Source: Aeromicrobium endophyticum (GTDB taxonomy: Bacteria > Actinomycetota > Actinomycetes > Propionibacteriales > Nocardioidaceae). From it: a stretch of DNA of 64,000 nt. Below, one piece after another: positions 41,627 through 48,950 of the stretch. The notes beneath the pieces were generated by a model, which searched no databases, was not told the DNA's origin, and worked only from the letters and a program-made list of their open reading frames with translations. Positions within the stretch are counted from its first letter, which is position 1. Every line of letters begins with the position of its first letter. The DNA is taken from assembly GCF_003586285.1 (NCBI RefSeq), contig NZ_QUBR01000001.1, forward strand, positions 124,001-188,000. Direction: 5' to 3'. The translations under genes were made by a program, and so were the position numbers.

Positions 41627-42397
41627 ATGACGACCCGACCCGATGAAGGCATCGACCTTCTCTCGACCCTGACGCGCCGCGTCCTGTTCGCCCCCTTGGC
41701 GGACCACGGACGTGCGGGCGCGGTCGCCGAGCGCCTCCGCACGGCGATCACCCTCGGCATCCTCGCCGAGAACGAGCAGCTGCCGTCCGAGACAACGCTC
41801 GCCGCGCAATTCAACATCTCGCCGGTCACCCTGCGCGATGCGCTCACTGCCCTGCGCGCCGACGGACTCGTGACCACGCGGCGCGGGCGCGGCGGCGGGA
41901 CGGTCGTCAGCGGCCCCCTTCCCGATCAGCGCCGCGTCCTCCTCGACCAGGTGTCCGGACTGTCGAGCATCGACCTTCGCGACCAGGCAGACTGGCGACG
42001 TGCCGTGAGCGTCGAGGCCGCCCGCCTCGCGGCGCGACGGGCGTCCCGCGAGGACATCGGGCTGCTCGAGCGAGGCTCGGCCAACGCCCGCTCGGCGACG
42101 GACGCCGTGTCGGCCCGCCGCGCCGACAGCCGCTACTTCATCCAGCTGGCCGCAGCCTCCCAGTCGTCCCAGCTGAGCGCCGCCTCCATCAGGCTTCAGG
42201 TCGAGTACGCGCCCGTGCTGACCCTGACGTACGCCGAGGCACGAACGCGCGAGGACGTCGCAGCCCTGCTGACGACGCTGACCACCGCCGTTCAAGACGC
42301 AGACGTCGAGGCCGCGGGCCTCACGGCGGCACGCGTCGTCGACCTCGTCGCCTCGCGAGCGGCCTCACTCCGAGCGAACGGATGGAAGCACGCATGA
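41627..42397 (+). CDS. GntR-family transcriptional regulator
   Basis: A 256-residue FadR-type GntR protein. The winged helix is at residues ~28-93: AVAERLRTAITLGIL starts helix 1, EQLPSETTLAAQFNISPVTL is the recognition part, and RRGRGGGTVVS the wing. The C-terminal ~150 residues are all-helical (SVEAARLAARRASREDI) as in FCD or related effector domains, though the usual metal-binding histidines are not obvious. It is divergent from the aldehyde-dehydrogenase operon and overlaps the Cache-domain gene by ATGA. It probably binds the 22-bp motif at 41545 and 43141 and controls both arms. The effector is likely a pathway amino acid or product. Confidence 0.88.
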   Translation: MTTRPDEGIDLLSTLTRRVLFAPLADHGRAGAVAERLRTAITLGILAENEQLPSETTLAAQFNISPVTLRDALTALRADGLVTTRRGRGGGTVVSGPLPDQRRVLLDQVSGLSSIDLRDQADWRRAVSVEAARLAARRASREDIGLLERGSANARSATDAVSARRADSRYFIQLAAASQSSQLSAASIRLQVEYAPVLTLTYAEARTREDVAALLTTLTTAVQDADVEAAGLTAARVVDLVASRAASLRANGWKHA

Positions 42398-43122
42398 CCA
42401 CGCCCAACCAGCACGACTCGCTCGAGGCGGTCGCACGGGCGGTTGCCGACCTGACGCAACCCGTCTTCGCGCGGCTCGAGGCCCTCGCCCAGGAGGTCTC
42501 GGCGCTCGACCTGCGCCAGGCCGTCGGCCGAGGACGCCTCGACGACCACGACGCCGCAGTCGTCGAGTCGCTCGCCGTCCAGACCGTGCAGACGCTCGAT
42601 CTCGTGAGCGGTGCCGGCATGGCCGCCACGGCCGGCGAGACGTCCAGCGACGGGGTGATGCACTGGTGGATCCTGCGGGACGGCGCCGTGGTCACCAAGC
42701 GGCACGTCCTGAACCCGGCATCCGACTCGTACTACGACTTCAGCAACCTGCGGTGGTTCACGCTGCCGGCGTCGAGCGGGACGAACACGCTCATCGCGCC
42801 CTACATCGACTCGTGGGGCACCGACGACCTGACCGTCACCGCAGCCGTCCTCGTCCCTGGCAGCGACTCCGCACGAGAGGTGACCGCCGTGGTGGCGGTC
42901 GACCTCAACGCCCGCGCGTACGTGCAGGCCGTCGAGGACGTCCTGCGTTCCGCGGCACCCGCCGTGCTGATCGACGGCGAGGGACGCGCGGTCTGCTCCA
43001 CCGAGCCCGACATCGAGACGGGGGTCCGCCTGGCGGCCCTGCCGTCCTGGAGCGCAGGCGAGACGGCCGACGTGCTCGGCCTGGGCTGGACCGTGGCGTC
43101 GCTGGACGCCACCACCGGCTGA
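42394..43122 (+). CDS. soluble Cache-domain-like sensor protein, GntR-linked
   Basis: A 242-residue protein without signal peptide or transmembrane helix. Residues ~60-170 look like a Cache/PDC-type small-molecule-binding domain: the pattern SYYDFSNLRWFTLPAS, followed by LIAPYIDSWGTDDLTVTAA and the final VVAVDLNARAYV. Extracellular Cache domains sense amino acids in chemoreceptors; here the domain is cytoplasmic and alone. Its ATG at 42394 overlaps the regulator's stop (ATGA) and has GGAAG five bases upstream, so it is made with the GntR protein and may modulate it or sequester its ligand. Function is inferred from position; the domain call is moderate. Confidence 0.65.
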   Translation: MTTPNQHDSLEAVARAVADLTQPVFARLEALAQEVSALDLRQAVGRGRLDDHDAAVVESLAVQTVQTLDLVSGAGMAATAGETSSDGVMHWWILRDGAVVTKRHVLNPASDSYYDFSNLRWFTLPASSGTNTLIAPYIDSWGTDDLTVTAAVLVPGSDSAREVTAVVAVDLNARAYVQAVEDVLRSAAPAVLIDGEGRAVCSTEPDIETGVRLAALPSWSAGETADVLGLGWTVASLDATTG

Positions 43123-43132
43123 CACCACCTCG

Positions 43133-43162
43133 TTGACCTTAAAACGACAGAACTGTATGTTT
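43133..43162 (+). promoter_or_regulatory. promoter with 22-bp motif upstream of the FAD oxidase gene
   Basis: -35 TTGACC (43133-43138), a 17-base spacer and -10 TATGTT (43156-43161). The 22-bp motif at 43141-43162, AAAACGACAGAACTGTATGT plus TT, fills the spacer and the -10. Its centre ACAGAACTGT is a perfect inverted repeat. The copy at 41545-41566 matches at 19 of 22 positions, and over a wider 30-base alignment 25 of 30 match. It lies 46 bases before the GTG start of the oxidase. Control by the GntR protein is the most direct reading. Confidence 0.75.
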
Positions 43163-43208
43163 GCTCTCGATCCGGGCCTGCCGGTCACTCACCGAGATCT
43201 GGAGCACC

Positions 43209-44360
43209 GTGAAGCAGCAGCGAGTCGTCATTGTCGGAGCGGGTGTGCTGGGTCTGTTCACCGCGATGGAGCTGGTGTCCGACCCGTCGGTGAGCGTCGA
43301 GGTGATCGACTCGGGGCACCCCGGCGTGGGGTCGTCAGGGCGCTCCGTCGGCATGATCGAGACGCAGTACGTCGACGCGGGTGACGTCGAGGTCCGCGCG
43401 TTCGGCCGCAAGGCCTACTCCGCCCTGATCGACGAGCACGCGCTGCCGTTCGTCCACGGCGGCTACCTGCGACTGGGGCACTCCCACGACGACATCGCAC
43501 AGTTCGAGCGCAGCATCGCCGCGCAGGCCGCCGCCGGCATCACCGATGCCGAGATCCTGCTGCCTGCCGAAATCGCCCGCCGCTGGCCGCAGCTCGTCAC
43601 GGCCGACGTGTCCGCCGGGCTCTTCGGCGCGTGGGACGGCTACGTCGACGGTTACGAGGTGACCCAGCTGCTGGCGCGACTCGTCCGCGAGTCGGGCGGT
43701 CACGTCCGGTCCAACAGCCAACTCGTCGACGCGACCCGCTCGGGCTCGTGGCGGCTCGAGACCACGAACGGGACGTTCGAGGCCGACGTCGTCGTCAACG
43801 CCGCCGGCCCCTGGGCGGGGCACGTCGCCGACCTGCTCGGAGCGCCCGTGACGCTGATCCCCCAGCTGCACGGCGCGGTCGCCATCGAGCTGCCGGACGA
43901 GAAGCCCTTCACGCCGTTCGTCATGGACTACGTGCCGGGCGCCGGGTCGGAGGGGGTGTACTTCCGGTCCGAGCGCAAGGACCAGCTGATCGCCGGTCTG
44001 CACACCGAAGAGGTCCTGCACCACGGGGTCGCCCCCGACGTCCAGCTCGGCTCGATGGACGGTGAGACCGTCGAGCGGATCGCCCTCGCGCTCACCGAAC
44101 GTCTGCACGACGTCGACGACATGCGCATCGGTCGCAGCTGGACCGGCATCTACCCCATGTCGTCCGACCACAGACCGGTCGTCGGGCGGCACGCCGACGA
44201 CCCCACCGTCGTGTGCGCGCTGGGTGCCGGCGGCAACGGCATCCAGCTGTCCCCCGCCATCGGCCGCATGGCGGCGGACGCCGTCCTCGAGCGGCCGCGG
44301 TCGTTCAGCGACGCCGTCCAGTGGGGGCAGCAGCGGTTCGCCGCGGACCCCCAGGTCTGA
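43209..44360 (+). CDS. FAD-dependent oxidoreductase (D-amino-acid-oxidase/glycine-oxidase-like)
   Basis: A 383-residue flavoprotein with an N-terminal dinucleotide-binding fold (VVIVGAGVLGLFTAMEL, residues ~6-22) and the DAO-superfamily layout to the C-terminus. The second FAD segment VVVNAAGPWAGHVADL (~196-211) and the C-terminal RSWTGIYPMSSDHRPVVG with GAGGNGIQLSPAIGRM (~340-355) are as in sarcosine, glycine and proline-type oxidoreductases. Such enzymes oxidise an amine or imino acid to an imine or aldehyde. The GTG at 43209 follows GGAG. The gene is co-regulated with the aldehyde dehydrogenase operon by the shared motif, so it likely performs the first oxidation of a related substrate. 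Confidence 0.88.
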   Translation: MKQQRVVIVGAGVLGLFTAMELVSDPSVSVEVIDSGHPGVGSSGRSVGMIETQYVDAGDVEVRAFGRKAYSALIDEHALPFVHGGYLRLGHSHDDIAQFERSIAAQAAAGITDAEILLPAEIARRWPQLVTADVSAGLFGAWDGYVDGYEVTQLLARLVRESGGHVRSNSQLVDATRSGSWRLETTNGTFEADVVVNAAGPWAGHVADLLGAPVTLIPQLHGAVAIELPDEKPFTPFVMDYVPGAGSEGVYFRSERKDQLIAGLHTEEVLHHGVAPDVQLGSMDGETVERIALALTERLHDVDDMRIGRSWTGIYPMSSDHRPVVGRHADDPTVVCALGAGGNGIQLSPAIGRMAADAVLERPRSFSDAVQWGQQRFAADPQV

Positions 44361-44372
44361 GCCCGGTCGACC

Positions 44373-45248
44373 ATGACGTCTGGCGGGAGGTCCCTCGACA
44401 TCGTCCGTCTCGGGCCGCACGTCGAGCAGTGGCACGCCGACCATCGCGCCTACCCTTCGGGAGCTCCGCTCGTCGTCACCGGCCGCGAAGGGCGGATGGC
44501 GATCGACTCGTCGCTCGACGTCGTCCCGACGGACCACGACGGCTTCCTGCTCAGCCACTTCCACGAGGACCACGTGGTCGGCGTCGCCGCCTCCGGCCTG
44601 CCTGTCCTCGTCCACGCCGACGACCTGTCGGCGGTGAGATCGTGGCAGGGGTTCGCCGACGCCTCCGGATACACCGATCCCGCGTGGCACGAGCTGGTGA
44701 CGACGCAGTTCTCGTGGCGGGCCATGACGCGCGCCGAGACGCTGACACCAGGACGTCCCATCGACCTCGGCGGCGTGACCGTGACGCCCGTCCACCTCCC
44801 CGGTCACACGCCGGGGCACTGCGGATTCCTCGTCGAGCCGGACCACGTCCTGTACCTCGGTGACATCGACCTCTCGAGCTTCGGCCCGTACTACGGCGAC
44901 GCGACGGCCTCGCTCGTCGACACGATCGCGTCGCTCAGGGCGGTGCGCGAGATCGACGCGCAGGTGTACACGACGTTCCACCACCGCGGCCACGTCGTCG
45001 GCCGGGCGGCATTCGAGACAGCGCTCGACCGGCACGCAGTCATGATCCGGGCACGGCACGAGCGTGTACAGGCGCTGCTCGACGCAGGCCACCTCGACGC
45101 CGACGACATGACGGGCCGCGGGGTGGTCTACCGGCCGGGCACCCGTCCGCCATGGGGCCTCGAGGGCGAGCGCCGCATGATCGAGCTCCATCTCTCTCAC
45201 GACCCTTCCGACCTGCCCGCACCACCTCACGAACAAGACGACGCATGA
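44373..45248 (+). CDS. metallo-beta-lactamase-fold hydrolase
   Basis: A 291-residue protein with the MBL zinc-binding motif HFHEDH (residues ~64-69), the later VHLPGHTPGHCGF His, the DIDLSSF Asp and HHRGHV at ~209-214. The family includes glyoxalases, lactonases and other thioester or ester hydrolases; two metal sites are complete. It lies 12 bases behind the FAD oxidase gene and presumably acts in the same pathway, perhaps on a lactone or thioester produced downstream. Its stop overlaps the start of a disrupted thiolase gene as ATGA. Confidence 0.88.
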   Translation: MTSGGRSLDIVRLGPHVEQWHADHRAYPSGAPLVVTGREGRMAIDSSLDVVPTDHDGFLLSHFHEDHVVGVAASGLPVLVHADDLSAVRSWQGFADASGYTDPAWHELVTTQFSWRAMTRAETLTPGRPIDLGGVTVTPVHLPGHTPGHCGFLVEPDHVLYLGDIDLSSFGPYYGDATASLVDTIASLRAVREIDAQVYTTFHHRGHVVGRAAFETALDRHAVMIRARHERVQALLDAGHLDADDMTGRGVVYRPGTRPPWGLEGERRMIELHLSHDPSDLPAPPHEQDDA

Positions 45249-45549
45249 CCAGCTCCTACCTCTTCGCCGCTTCGCGGACGCCGTTCGAGGTTCGGCGGCG
45301 CCTTGGCCGGCGTGCGTCCGGACGATCTGGCGGCCACGGCACTGACCGGCGTCCTCTCGAAGGCGCCCGGCCTGGATCCGTCCGCGGATCGGCGACGTGT
45401 TCTGGGGCAACGTGAACGGTGCGGGCGAGGACAACCGCAATGTCGGACGGATGGCGGTGCTGCTGGCCGGCCTGCCGACGTCGGTGCCCGCCACGAGCGT
45501 CAACCGGTTGTGGGGATCGCTGGACGTCGTGATCGACTCCACCGCGGAG
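45245..45549 (+). pseudogene. thiolase (acetyl-CoA acyltransferase) N-terminal remnant
   Basis: The ATG at 45245 (overlapping the MBL stop) begins the N-terminus of a degradative thiolase, SSYLFAASRTPF. A two-base loss then shifts into the frame giving FGGALAGVRPDDLAATALTG, and an extra base shifts again to IGDVFWGNVNGAGEDNRNVG and on to SVPATSVNRL. The active-site segment that should read NRLCGSSLD reads NRLWGSLD, so the catalytic Cys is lost. Homology ends near 45549, with most of the enzyme missing. It was probably the next gene of the catabolic operon, so the substrate may have been degraded to an acyl-CoA. Confidence 0.8.
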
Positions 45550-45559
45550 CGTTCCTCCA

Positions 45560-45754
45560 GACCGGCCAGCCGTCGTCGGGCCACTCCCCTGTCTGCGGCC
45601 CGAACTTGCGGCGACCCATGATCTCGGCCCCGACACCCTGGCCCCACATGCTGAAGAGCGCCTGGTCGGCCGTCACGTGGTCGCCGGCGGCGTACCCGTC
45701 GGACGACATCAGCAGATTTGTGGACGCGCGAGCGGGTGCTAGCCATGACGTCAT
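45560..45754 (-). pseudogene. dihydrofolate-reductase-like (RibD-C type) protein, N-terminal remnant
   Basis: About 65 codons from ATG 45754 match the start of RibD-C/DHFR-like reductases: TNLLMSSDGYAAG, then ALFSMWGQGVGAEIMGRRKF and GPQTGEWPDDGWP. The family usually runs ~180-200 residues; here the homology stops near 45560 and the frame continues into thiolase sequence. It is thus an end of a deletion or insertion joint with the thiolase remnant read on the other strand. Confidence 0.7.
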
Positions 45755-45774
45755 CGACCCACCGCCCAGAACTC

Positions 45775-45794
45775 TTGACAGATATTGTTGTCAA
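45775..45794. promoter_or_regulatory. palindrome upstream of the ArsR-SRPBCC operon
   Basis: TTGACA-n8-TGTCAA, a perfect 6-bp inverted repeat with an AT-rich centre (GATATTGT), 17 bases before the ATG at 45812. The left half equals the consensus -35 hexamer. ArsR-family dimers typically bind such palindromes over their own promoter, so autoregulation is likely. Confidence 0.65.
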
Positions 45795-45811
45795 CGGCCA
45801 TCGTTTACGCC

Positions 45812-46390
45812 ATGCACGACGTCGAGGTCATCGAAAGCCCTGAGGCAGCCGCCTCCGCGCTCGATCCGGTGCGAGCCCGGCTGCTCGACGCTCTGGCCGT
45901 CCCGGCCTCCGCCTCGGGGCTGGCCGCGAAGGTCGGCCTCGCGCGGCAGAAGGTCAACTACCACCTGAAGGCGCTCGAGGCGCACGGCCTCGTCGGGCTG
46001 TCCGAGGAGCGCAAGCACGGGGGCATCACCGAGCGGGTGCTGCAGGCGTCGGCGGCGTCGTACGTCGTCTCCCCCGCAGCCGTCAGCGCATCGGCCGCAG
46101 ACCCGGGCGCCAACCCCGACCACCTCTCGGCCGCCTACCTGGTCTCGCTGGCGGGGCGGATGGTCCGCGAGGTCGGCGCCCTCGCCCGTCGAGCCGGCGC
46201 GTCCGGCCAGCGTCTGCCCACGTTGACGATCGACACGACGATCGGCTTCCGCTCGGCCGCCGACCGGGCCGCCTTCGCCGACGACCTGACTCAGGCGGTG
46301 CTCGACCTGACCGCGCGCTACCACCACGACGACGGACGTCCGCACCGTTTGGTCGTCGCCGCCCACCCCCGTCCCGAGGAGATCCGATGA
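45812..46390 (+). CDS. ArsR-family winged-helix regulator
   Basis: A 192-residue regulator. The DNA-binding domain is at residues ~8-70: DPVRARLLDALAVPASASGL is helix 1-2, AAKVGLARQKVNYHLKALEA the recognition helix, and GLVGLSEERKHGGITERV the wing. The C-terminal ~100 residues are longer than in simple ArsR proteins and may be an effector domain. It overlaps the SRPBCC gene by ATGA, an arrangement frequent in actinobacteria, where the ArsR protein regulates its ligand-binding partner. I chose the ATG at 45812, since in-frame codons upstream lie in the palindrome. No metal-binding cysteines are seen. Confidence 0.85.
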   Translation: MHDVEVIESPEAAASALDPVRARLLDALAVPASASGLAAKVGLARQKVNYHLKALEAHGLVGLSEERKHGGITERVLQASAASYVVSPAAVSASAADPGANPDHLSAAYLVSLAGRMVREVGALARRAGASGQRLPTLTIDTTIGFRSAADRAAFADDLTQAVLDLTARYHHDDGRPHRLVVAAHPRPEEIR

Positions 46391-47175
46391 GCACGACACC
46401 CGACGTCCCGTACCGGCTCGAGTTCAGCGTCGAGGTGCCGGGCACGCCCGAACAGGTCTGGGAGGCCATCGCCACCGCCCGCGGCATGAGCGCGTGGTTC
46501 CTCCCGACCGAGATGGACGAGCGCGAAGGCGGCTCGGTGCGCTTCCACATGGGCCCCGAGATGGACTCCGAGGGCCGCGTGACGGGCTGGGAACCGCCGC
46601 GACGCCTGGCCTACGAGGAGGACTGGGCGGCCATGATGGGCCAGGAACCGGATGCGCTCAGCGCGCTGACGTCCGAGTTCGTCGTCGAGGCGCAGGCCGG
46701 CGGCACCTGTGTCGTCCGCGTCACCACCAGCGGGTTCGGCACGGGGGCTGACTGGGAGGCGGAGTTCTGGGAGGACATGGGCGCCAACTGGAAGCCGTTC
46801 TTCGACAACCTGCGGCTCTACATGACGCACTTTCCGGGCCAGGAGGCCACTCAGCTCGACGTGTCCGCCTCGCTGTCCGGCACTGCGCAGGACCTGTGGT
46901 CGACGATGCACGAGCGACTGGGACTCGGCGCCGTGGGAACCGCCGTCGACGTGCGCGGGCTCACCGGCACGGTCGAGCGGACCGGCGACCAGCAGACGCT
47001 GGTGCGCGTGACCGGACCCGTCCCGGGTCTGCTGAGCATCTTCACGCACGACGCGGGCGACCGCACCGTCGCGGGCGTCAGGGCCTATCTGTTCTCCCCC
47101 GACGCCGCTGCCTACGTGCACGAGCAGACGCCGGCCTGGCAGGCCTGGTTGGACGGTCTGTCCACGCAGGAGTGA
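46387..47175 (+). CDS. SRPBCC (AHSA1-like) domain protein
   Basis: A 262-residue protein whose N-terminal ~145 residues form an SRPBCC/AHSA1-type helix-grip ligand pocket: EFSVEVPGTPEQVWEAI (residues ~11-27), then GGSVRFHMGPE, the W-E-P-P-R-R-L-A-Y-E strand, and C-terminal helix of the domain AEFWEDMGANWKPFFDNLRL. The remaining ~110 residues look like a second, weaker SRPBCC-like half (DLWSTMHERLGLG). The ATG overlaps the ArsR gene stop. Such proteins bind hydrophobic ligands; role unknown. Confidence 0.88.
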   Translation: MSTTPDVPYRLEFSVEVPGTPEQVWEAIATARGMSAWFLPTEMDEREGGSVRFHMGPEMDSEGRVTGWEPPRRLAYEEDWAAMMGQEPDALSALTSEFVVEAQAGGTCVVRVTTSGFGTGADWEAEFWEDMGANWKPFFDNLRLYMTHFPGQEATQLDVSASLSGTAQDLWSTMHERLGLGAVGTAVDVRGLTGTVERTGDQQTLVRVTGPVPGLLSIFTHDAGDRTVAGVRAYLFSPDAAAYVHEQTPAWQAWLDGLSTQE

Positions 47176-47187
47176 AGGATGGGTCGC

Positions 47188-47658
47188 ATGACCCTGCTCG
47201 ACGACTTCGTCTCGAAGGACCGCGGACGGATCATGCATGCCGTCTGGGAGGTGTTCCGCACCCGGGACCCCGAGGTGCTGGCGCCGCTGGCGAAGGAGCT
47301 CCGGCGCATCGACCGCGCGACGGACGACATCGAGCTCGGTGGCGCCCTCGCGTCCAACGCCCAGCACGTGGGCCACGCCATGGAGCGCCTGCGCCTCTTC
47401 GCCGACGGCGAGTGCCTCTGTGCGGCGTACGCCGACCACCTGTTTTACGAGCCCGCCAAGGAGGAGTCGTACGGCTTCGTGCGGATCGTCGAGGAGATCC
47501 CTGTCGTCACCGACAAGGGATTCCCCGACCGGCCCAAGCGCGTCTGCGAGTGCACCGACTGCGGTCGGGTCTTCGACGTCCAGGAGGGCGAGTACCACTA
47601 CCCCTGGTGGAAGTGGACGCCCCGCGGCAAGCGTCCCCGCACGAAGGCTCGACGATGA
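47188..47658 (+). CDS. hypothetical protein with Cys-rich zinc-ligand motif (156 aa)
   Basis: A 156-residue cytoplasmic protein with a helical N-terminal half (RGRIMHAVWEVFRTRDPEV) and a C-terminal half containing CECTDCGRVF (residues ~119-128), a likely zinc-binding site, plus CLCAAY near ~75. The tail is strongly basic. I chose the ATG at 47188 because AAGGA (47175-47179) is eight bases upstream; the ATG at 47179 is part of that site. It follows the SRPBCC gene by 12 bases and is probably co-transcribed. I do not recognise the family. Confidence 0.72.
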   Translation: MTLLDDFVSKDRGRIMHAVWEVFRTRDPEVLAPLAKELRRIDRATDDIELGGALASNAQHVGHAMERLRLFADGECLCAAYADHLFYEPAKEESYGFVRIVEEIPVVTDKGFPDRPKRVCECTDCGRVFDVQEGEYHYPWWKWTPRGKRPRTKARR

Positions 47659-47671
47659 CGAGGGCCCCACG

Positions 47672-48415
47672 GTGGACCGCGCCGAGCTGAAGTCGAAGGG
47701 CGTCGCGGCGCGCGGCTACGGCACGGCCCTGTTCCTCGACGAGAGCGACGACGTCGAGCCGGACGCCGTGGTCTTCACCCCGCACGCCGGCGCGTGGACG
47801 GTCTTCGCGACCGACGGCGCCGCAGCGGTGATCGAGACGACCCGCCGGTCGTTCACCACCGACGCCGAGGCGTTCGACTACATGCACCAGTGCCTGCGTG
47901 AGCAGATCGCCGCGCGCCGGGCAGAGCGGGTCGCGCAGACGCAGGCCGAGGGGGCGAAGCCCCTTCCGAGCCTGCTCTCGATGTACCGCAAGATGGACCC
48001 GACGGGCGTGCTGACGGTCCTCGCGTCGATCGCGACCACCTGGGGCTGGCTGTGGATCTCGCCGCTCACCTACACCCGCGAGGACGAGTTCAAGCTCTAC
48101 TCCGGCGAGCGAGGCTCCTACATCTTCGACGCCGACACCGGCGTGTGGGTCGTGGCCGCCTGCTACGGCCTGGCTGCGCTGAACATGAGCGAGCAGTGGT
48201 CGCTGGGCCGGCACGACGGCGGACGTCTGGTCCGCCGGTCGATCGGCATCGCCCTCGGCACGACCGTGTTCTCGTCCCTTGCCCTGGTATGCATGAGCAT
48301 CCGGTCGGACGAGATCGGCAGCCCGCTCTTCTGGCTGCCGCCGGTGCTGGCGCTGGCCAGCTCCGTCGCCGTCGCGCTGGGGCTCCTCGCGATCCGTCCG
48401 CCTGCGACACAATGA
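47672..48415 (+). CDS. membrane protein of unknown function (247 aa)
   Basis: A 247-residue protein with a ~105-residue cytoplasmic N-terminal part (AVVFTPHAGAWTVFATDGAA; CLREQIAARRAER) followed by four hydrophobic segments in the second half (~116-132, ~155-173, ~190-210, ~218-236). The GTG at 47672 is preceded by GAGGG at a good distance, and the frame before it is shadow. It is probably co-transcribed with the genes from 45812; the following gene overlaps its stop by ATGA. Family unknown. Confidence 0.7.
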   Translation: MDRAELKSKGVAARGYGTALFLDESDDVEPDAVVFTPHAGAWTVFATDGAAAVIETTRRSFTTDAEAFDYMHQCLREQIAARRAERVAQTQAEGAKPLPSLLSMYRKMDPTGVLTVLASIATTWGWLWISPLTYTREDEFKLYSGERGSYIFDADTGVWVVAACYGLAALNMSEQWSLGRHDGGRLVRRSIGIALGTTVFSSLALVCMSIRSDEIGSPLFWLPPVLALASSVAVALGLLAIRPPATQ

Positions 48416-48950
48416 CGGACATGTCGACGATTCCAGAAGATCTCGCCGTGTGGCGCCGCCTGCAGGACGCAGGTCAGCCGAACCCCTGGTCGGAGAGCCT
48501 GCGCCTGCTCGGCGACGGCGAGGTGCCGGCGGCCCTCGACACCAGCTACCTCACCGCCGAGCAGCTCGCAGACCCCGACGTCGCCGCCAACACCCATGCG
48601 ATCGCCGAGACTGCCGCCCTCATCACCTGGGTCGCCGAGAACGACGACGAGGGTGTGGCCTTCGGCTACTGGCGCGGGCCGGATGATCTTCCCCTCGACG
48701 CCGCGCCGCTGGTCGTCCTCGACACCGAGGGGCAGTTCGAGCTGCTCCGAGGGCGACGCTCAGCGAGGCCCTCACCGACGAGTTCGGCCAGTGGTCGCTC
48801 GAGGACTACACCGCGGCTGTCGCCCGATGCCGGGCCCAGGGGGTGGCGATCAGCGCCGACGATCCCGACGACCTGCCCGAGTCCGAGGTGTCGCCCACCC
48901 CCTCGGAGCATCACGCGACCCGCTACCGCGCGCTGCCCGGCGGCAGCTGA
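48412..48950 (+). pseudogene. frameshifted hypothetical gene
   Basis: The first frame (start ATG 48412 or 48421) reads MSTIPEDLAVWRRLQDAGQP and continues to VVLDTEGQFELL near 48750. There the coherent coding pattern leaves that frame and resumes in another as ATLSEALTDEFGQWSLEDYT, with further segments up to YRALPGGS and a stop at 48948. One base is missing. The two halves together would give about 179 residues, a plausible small soluble protein with SMI1/KNR4-like flavour, though the family cannot be fixed. The 3' end overlaps the convergent gene at 48923 by 28 bases. A sequencing error is a real alternative to inactivation. Confidence 0.6.

Noticed and set aside
45745-45754. ATGACGTCAT palindrome as an operator
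   Set aside because: It overlaps the start of a pseudogene and has no partner site; a 10-bp GC-context palindrome by chance is likely.
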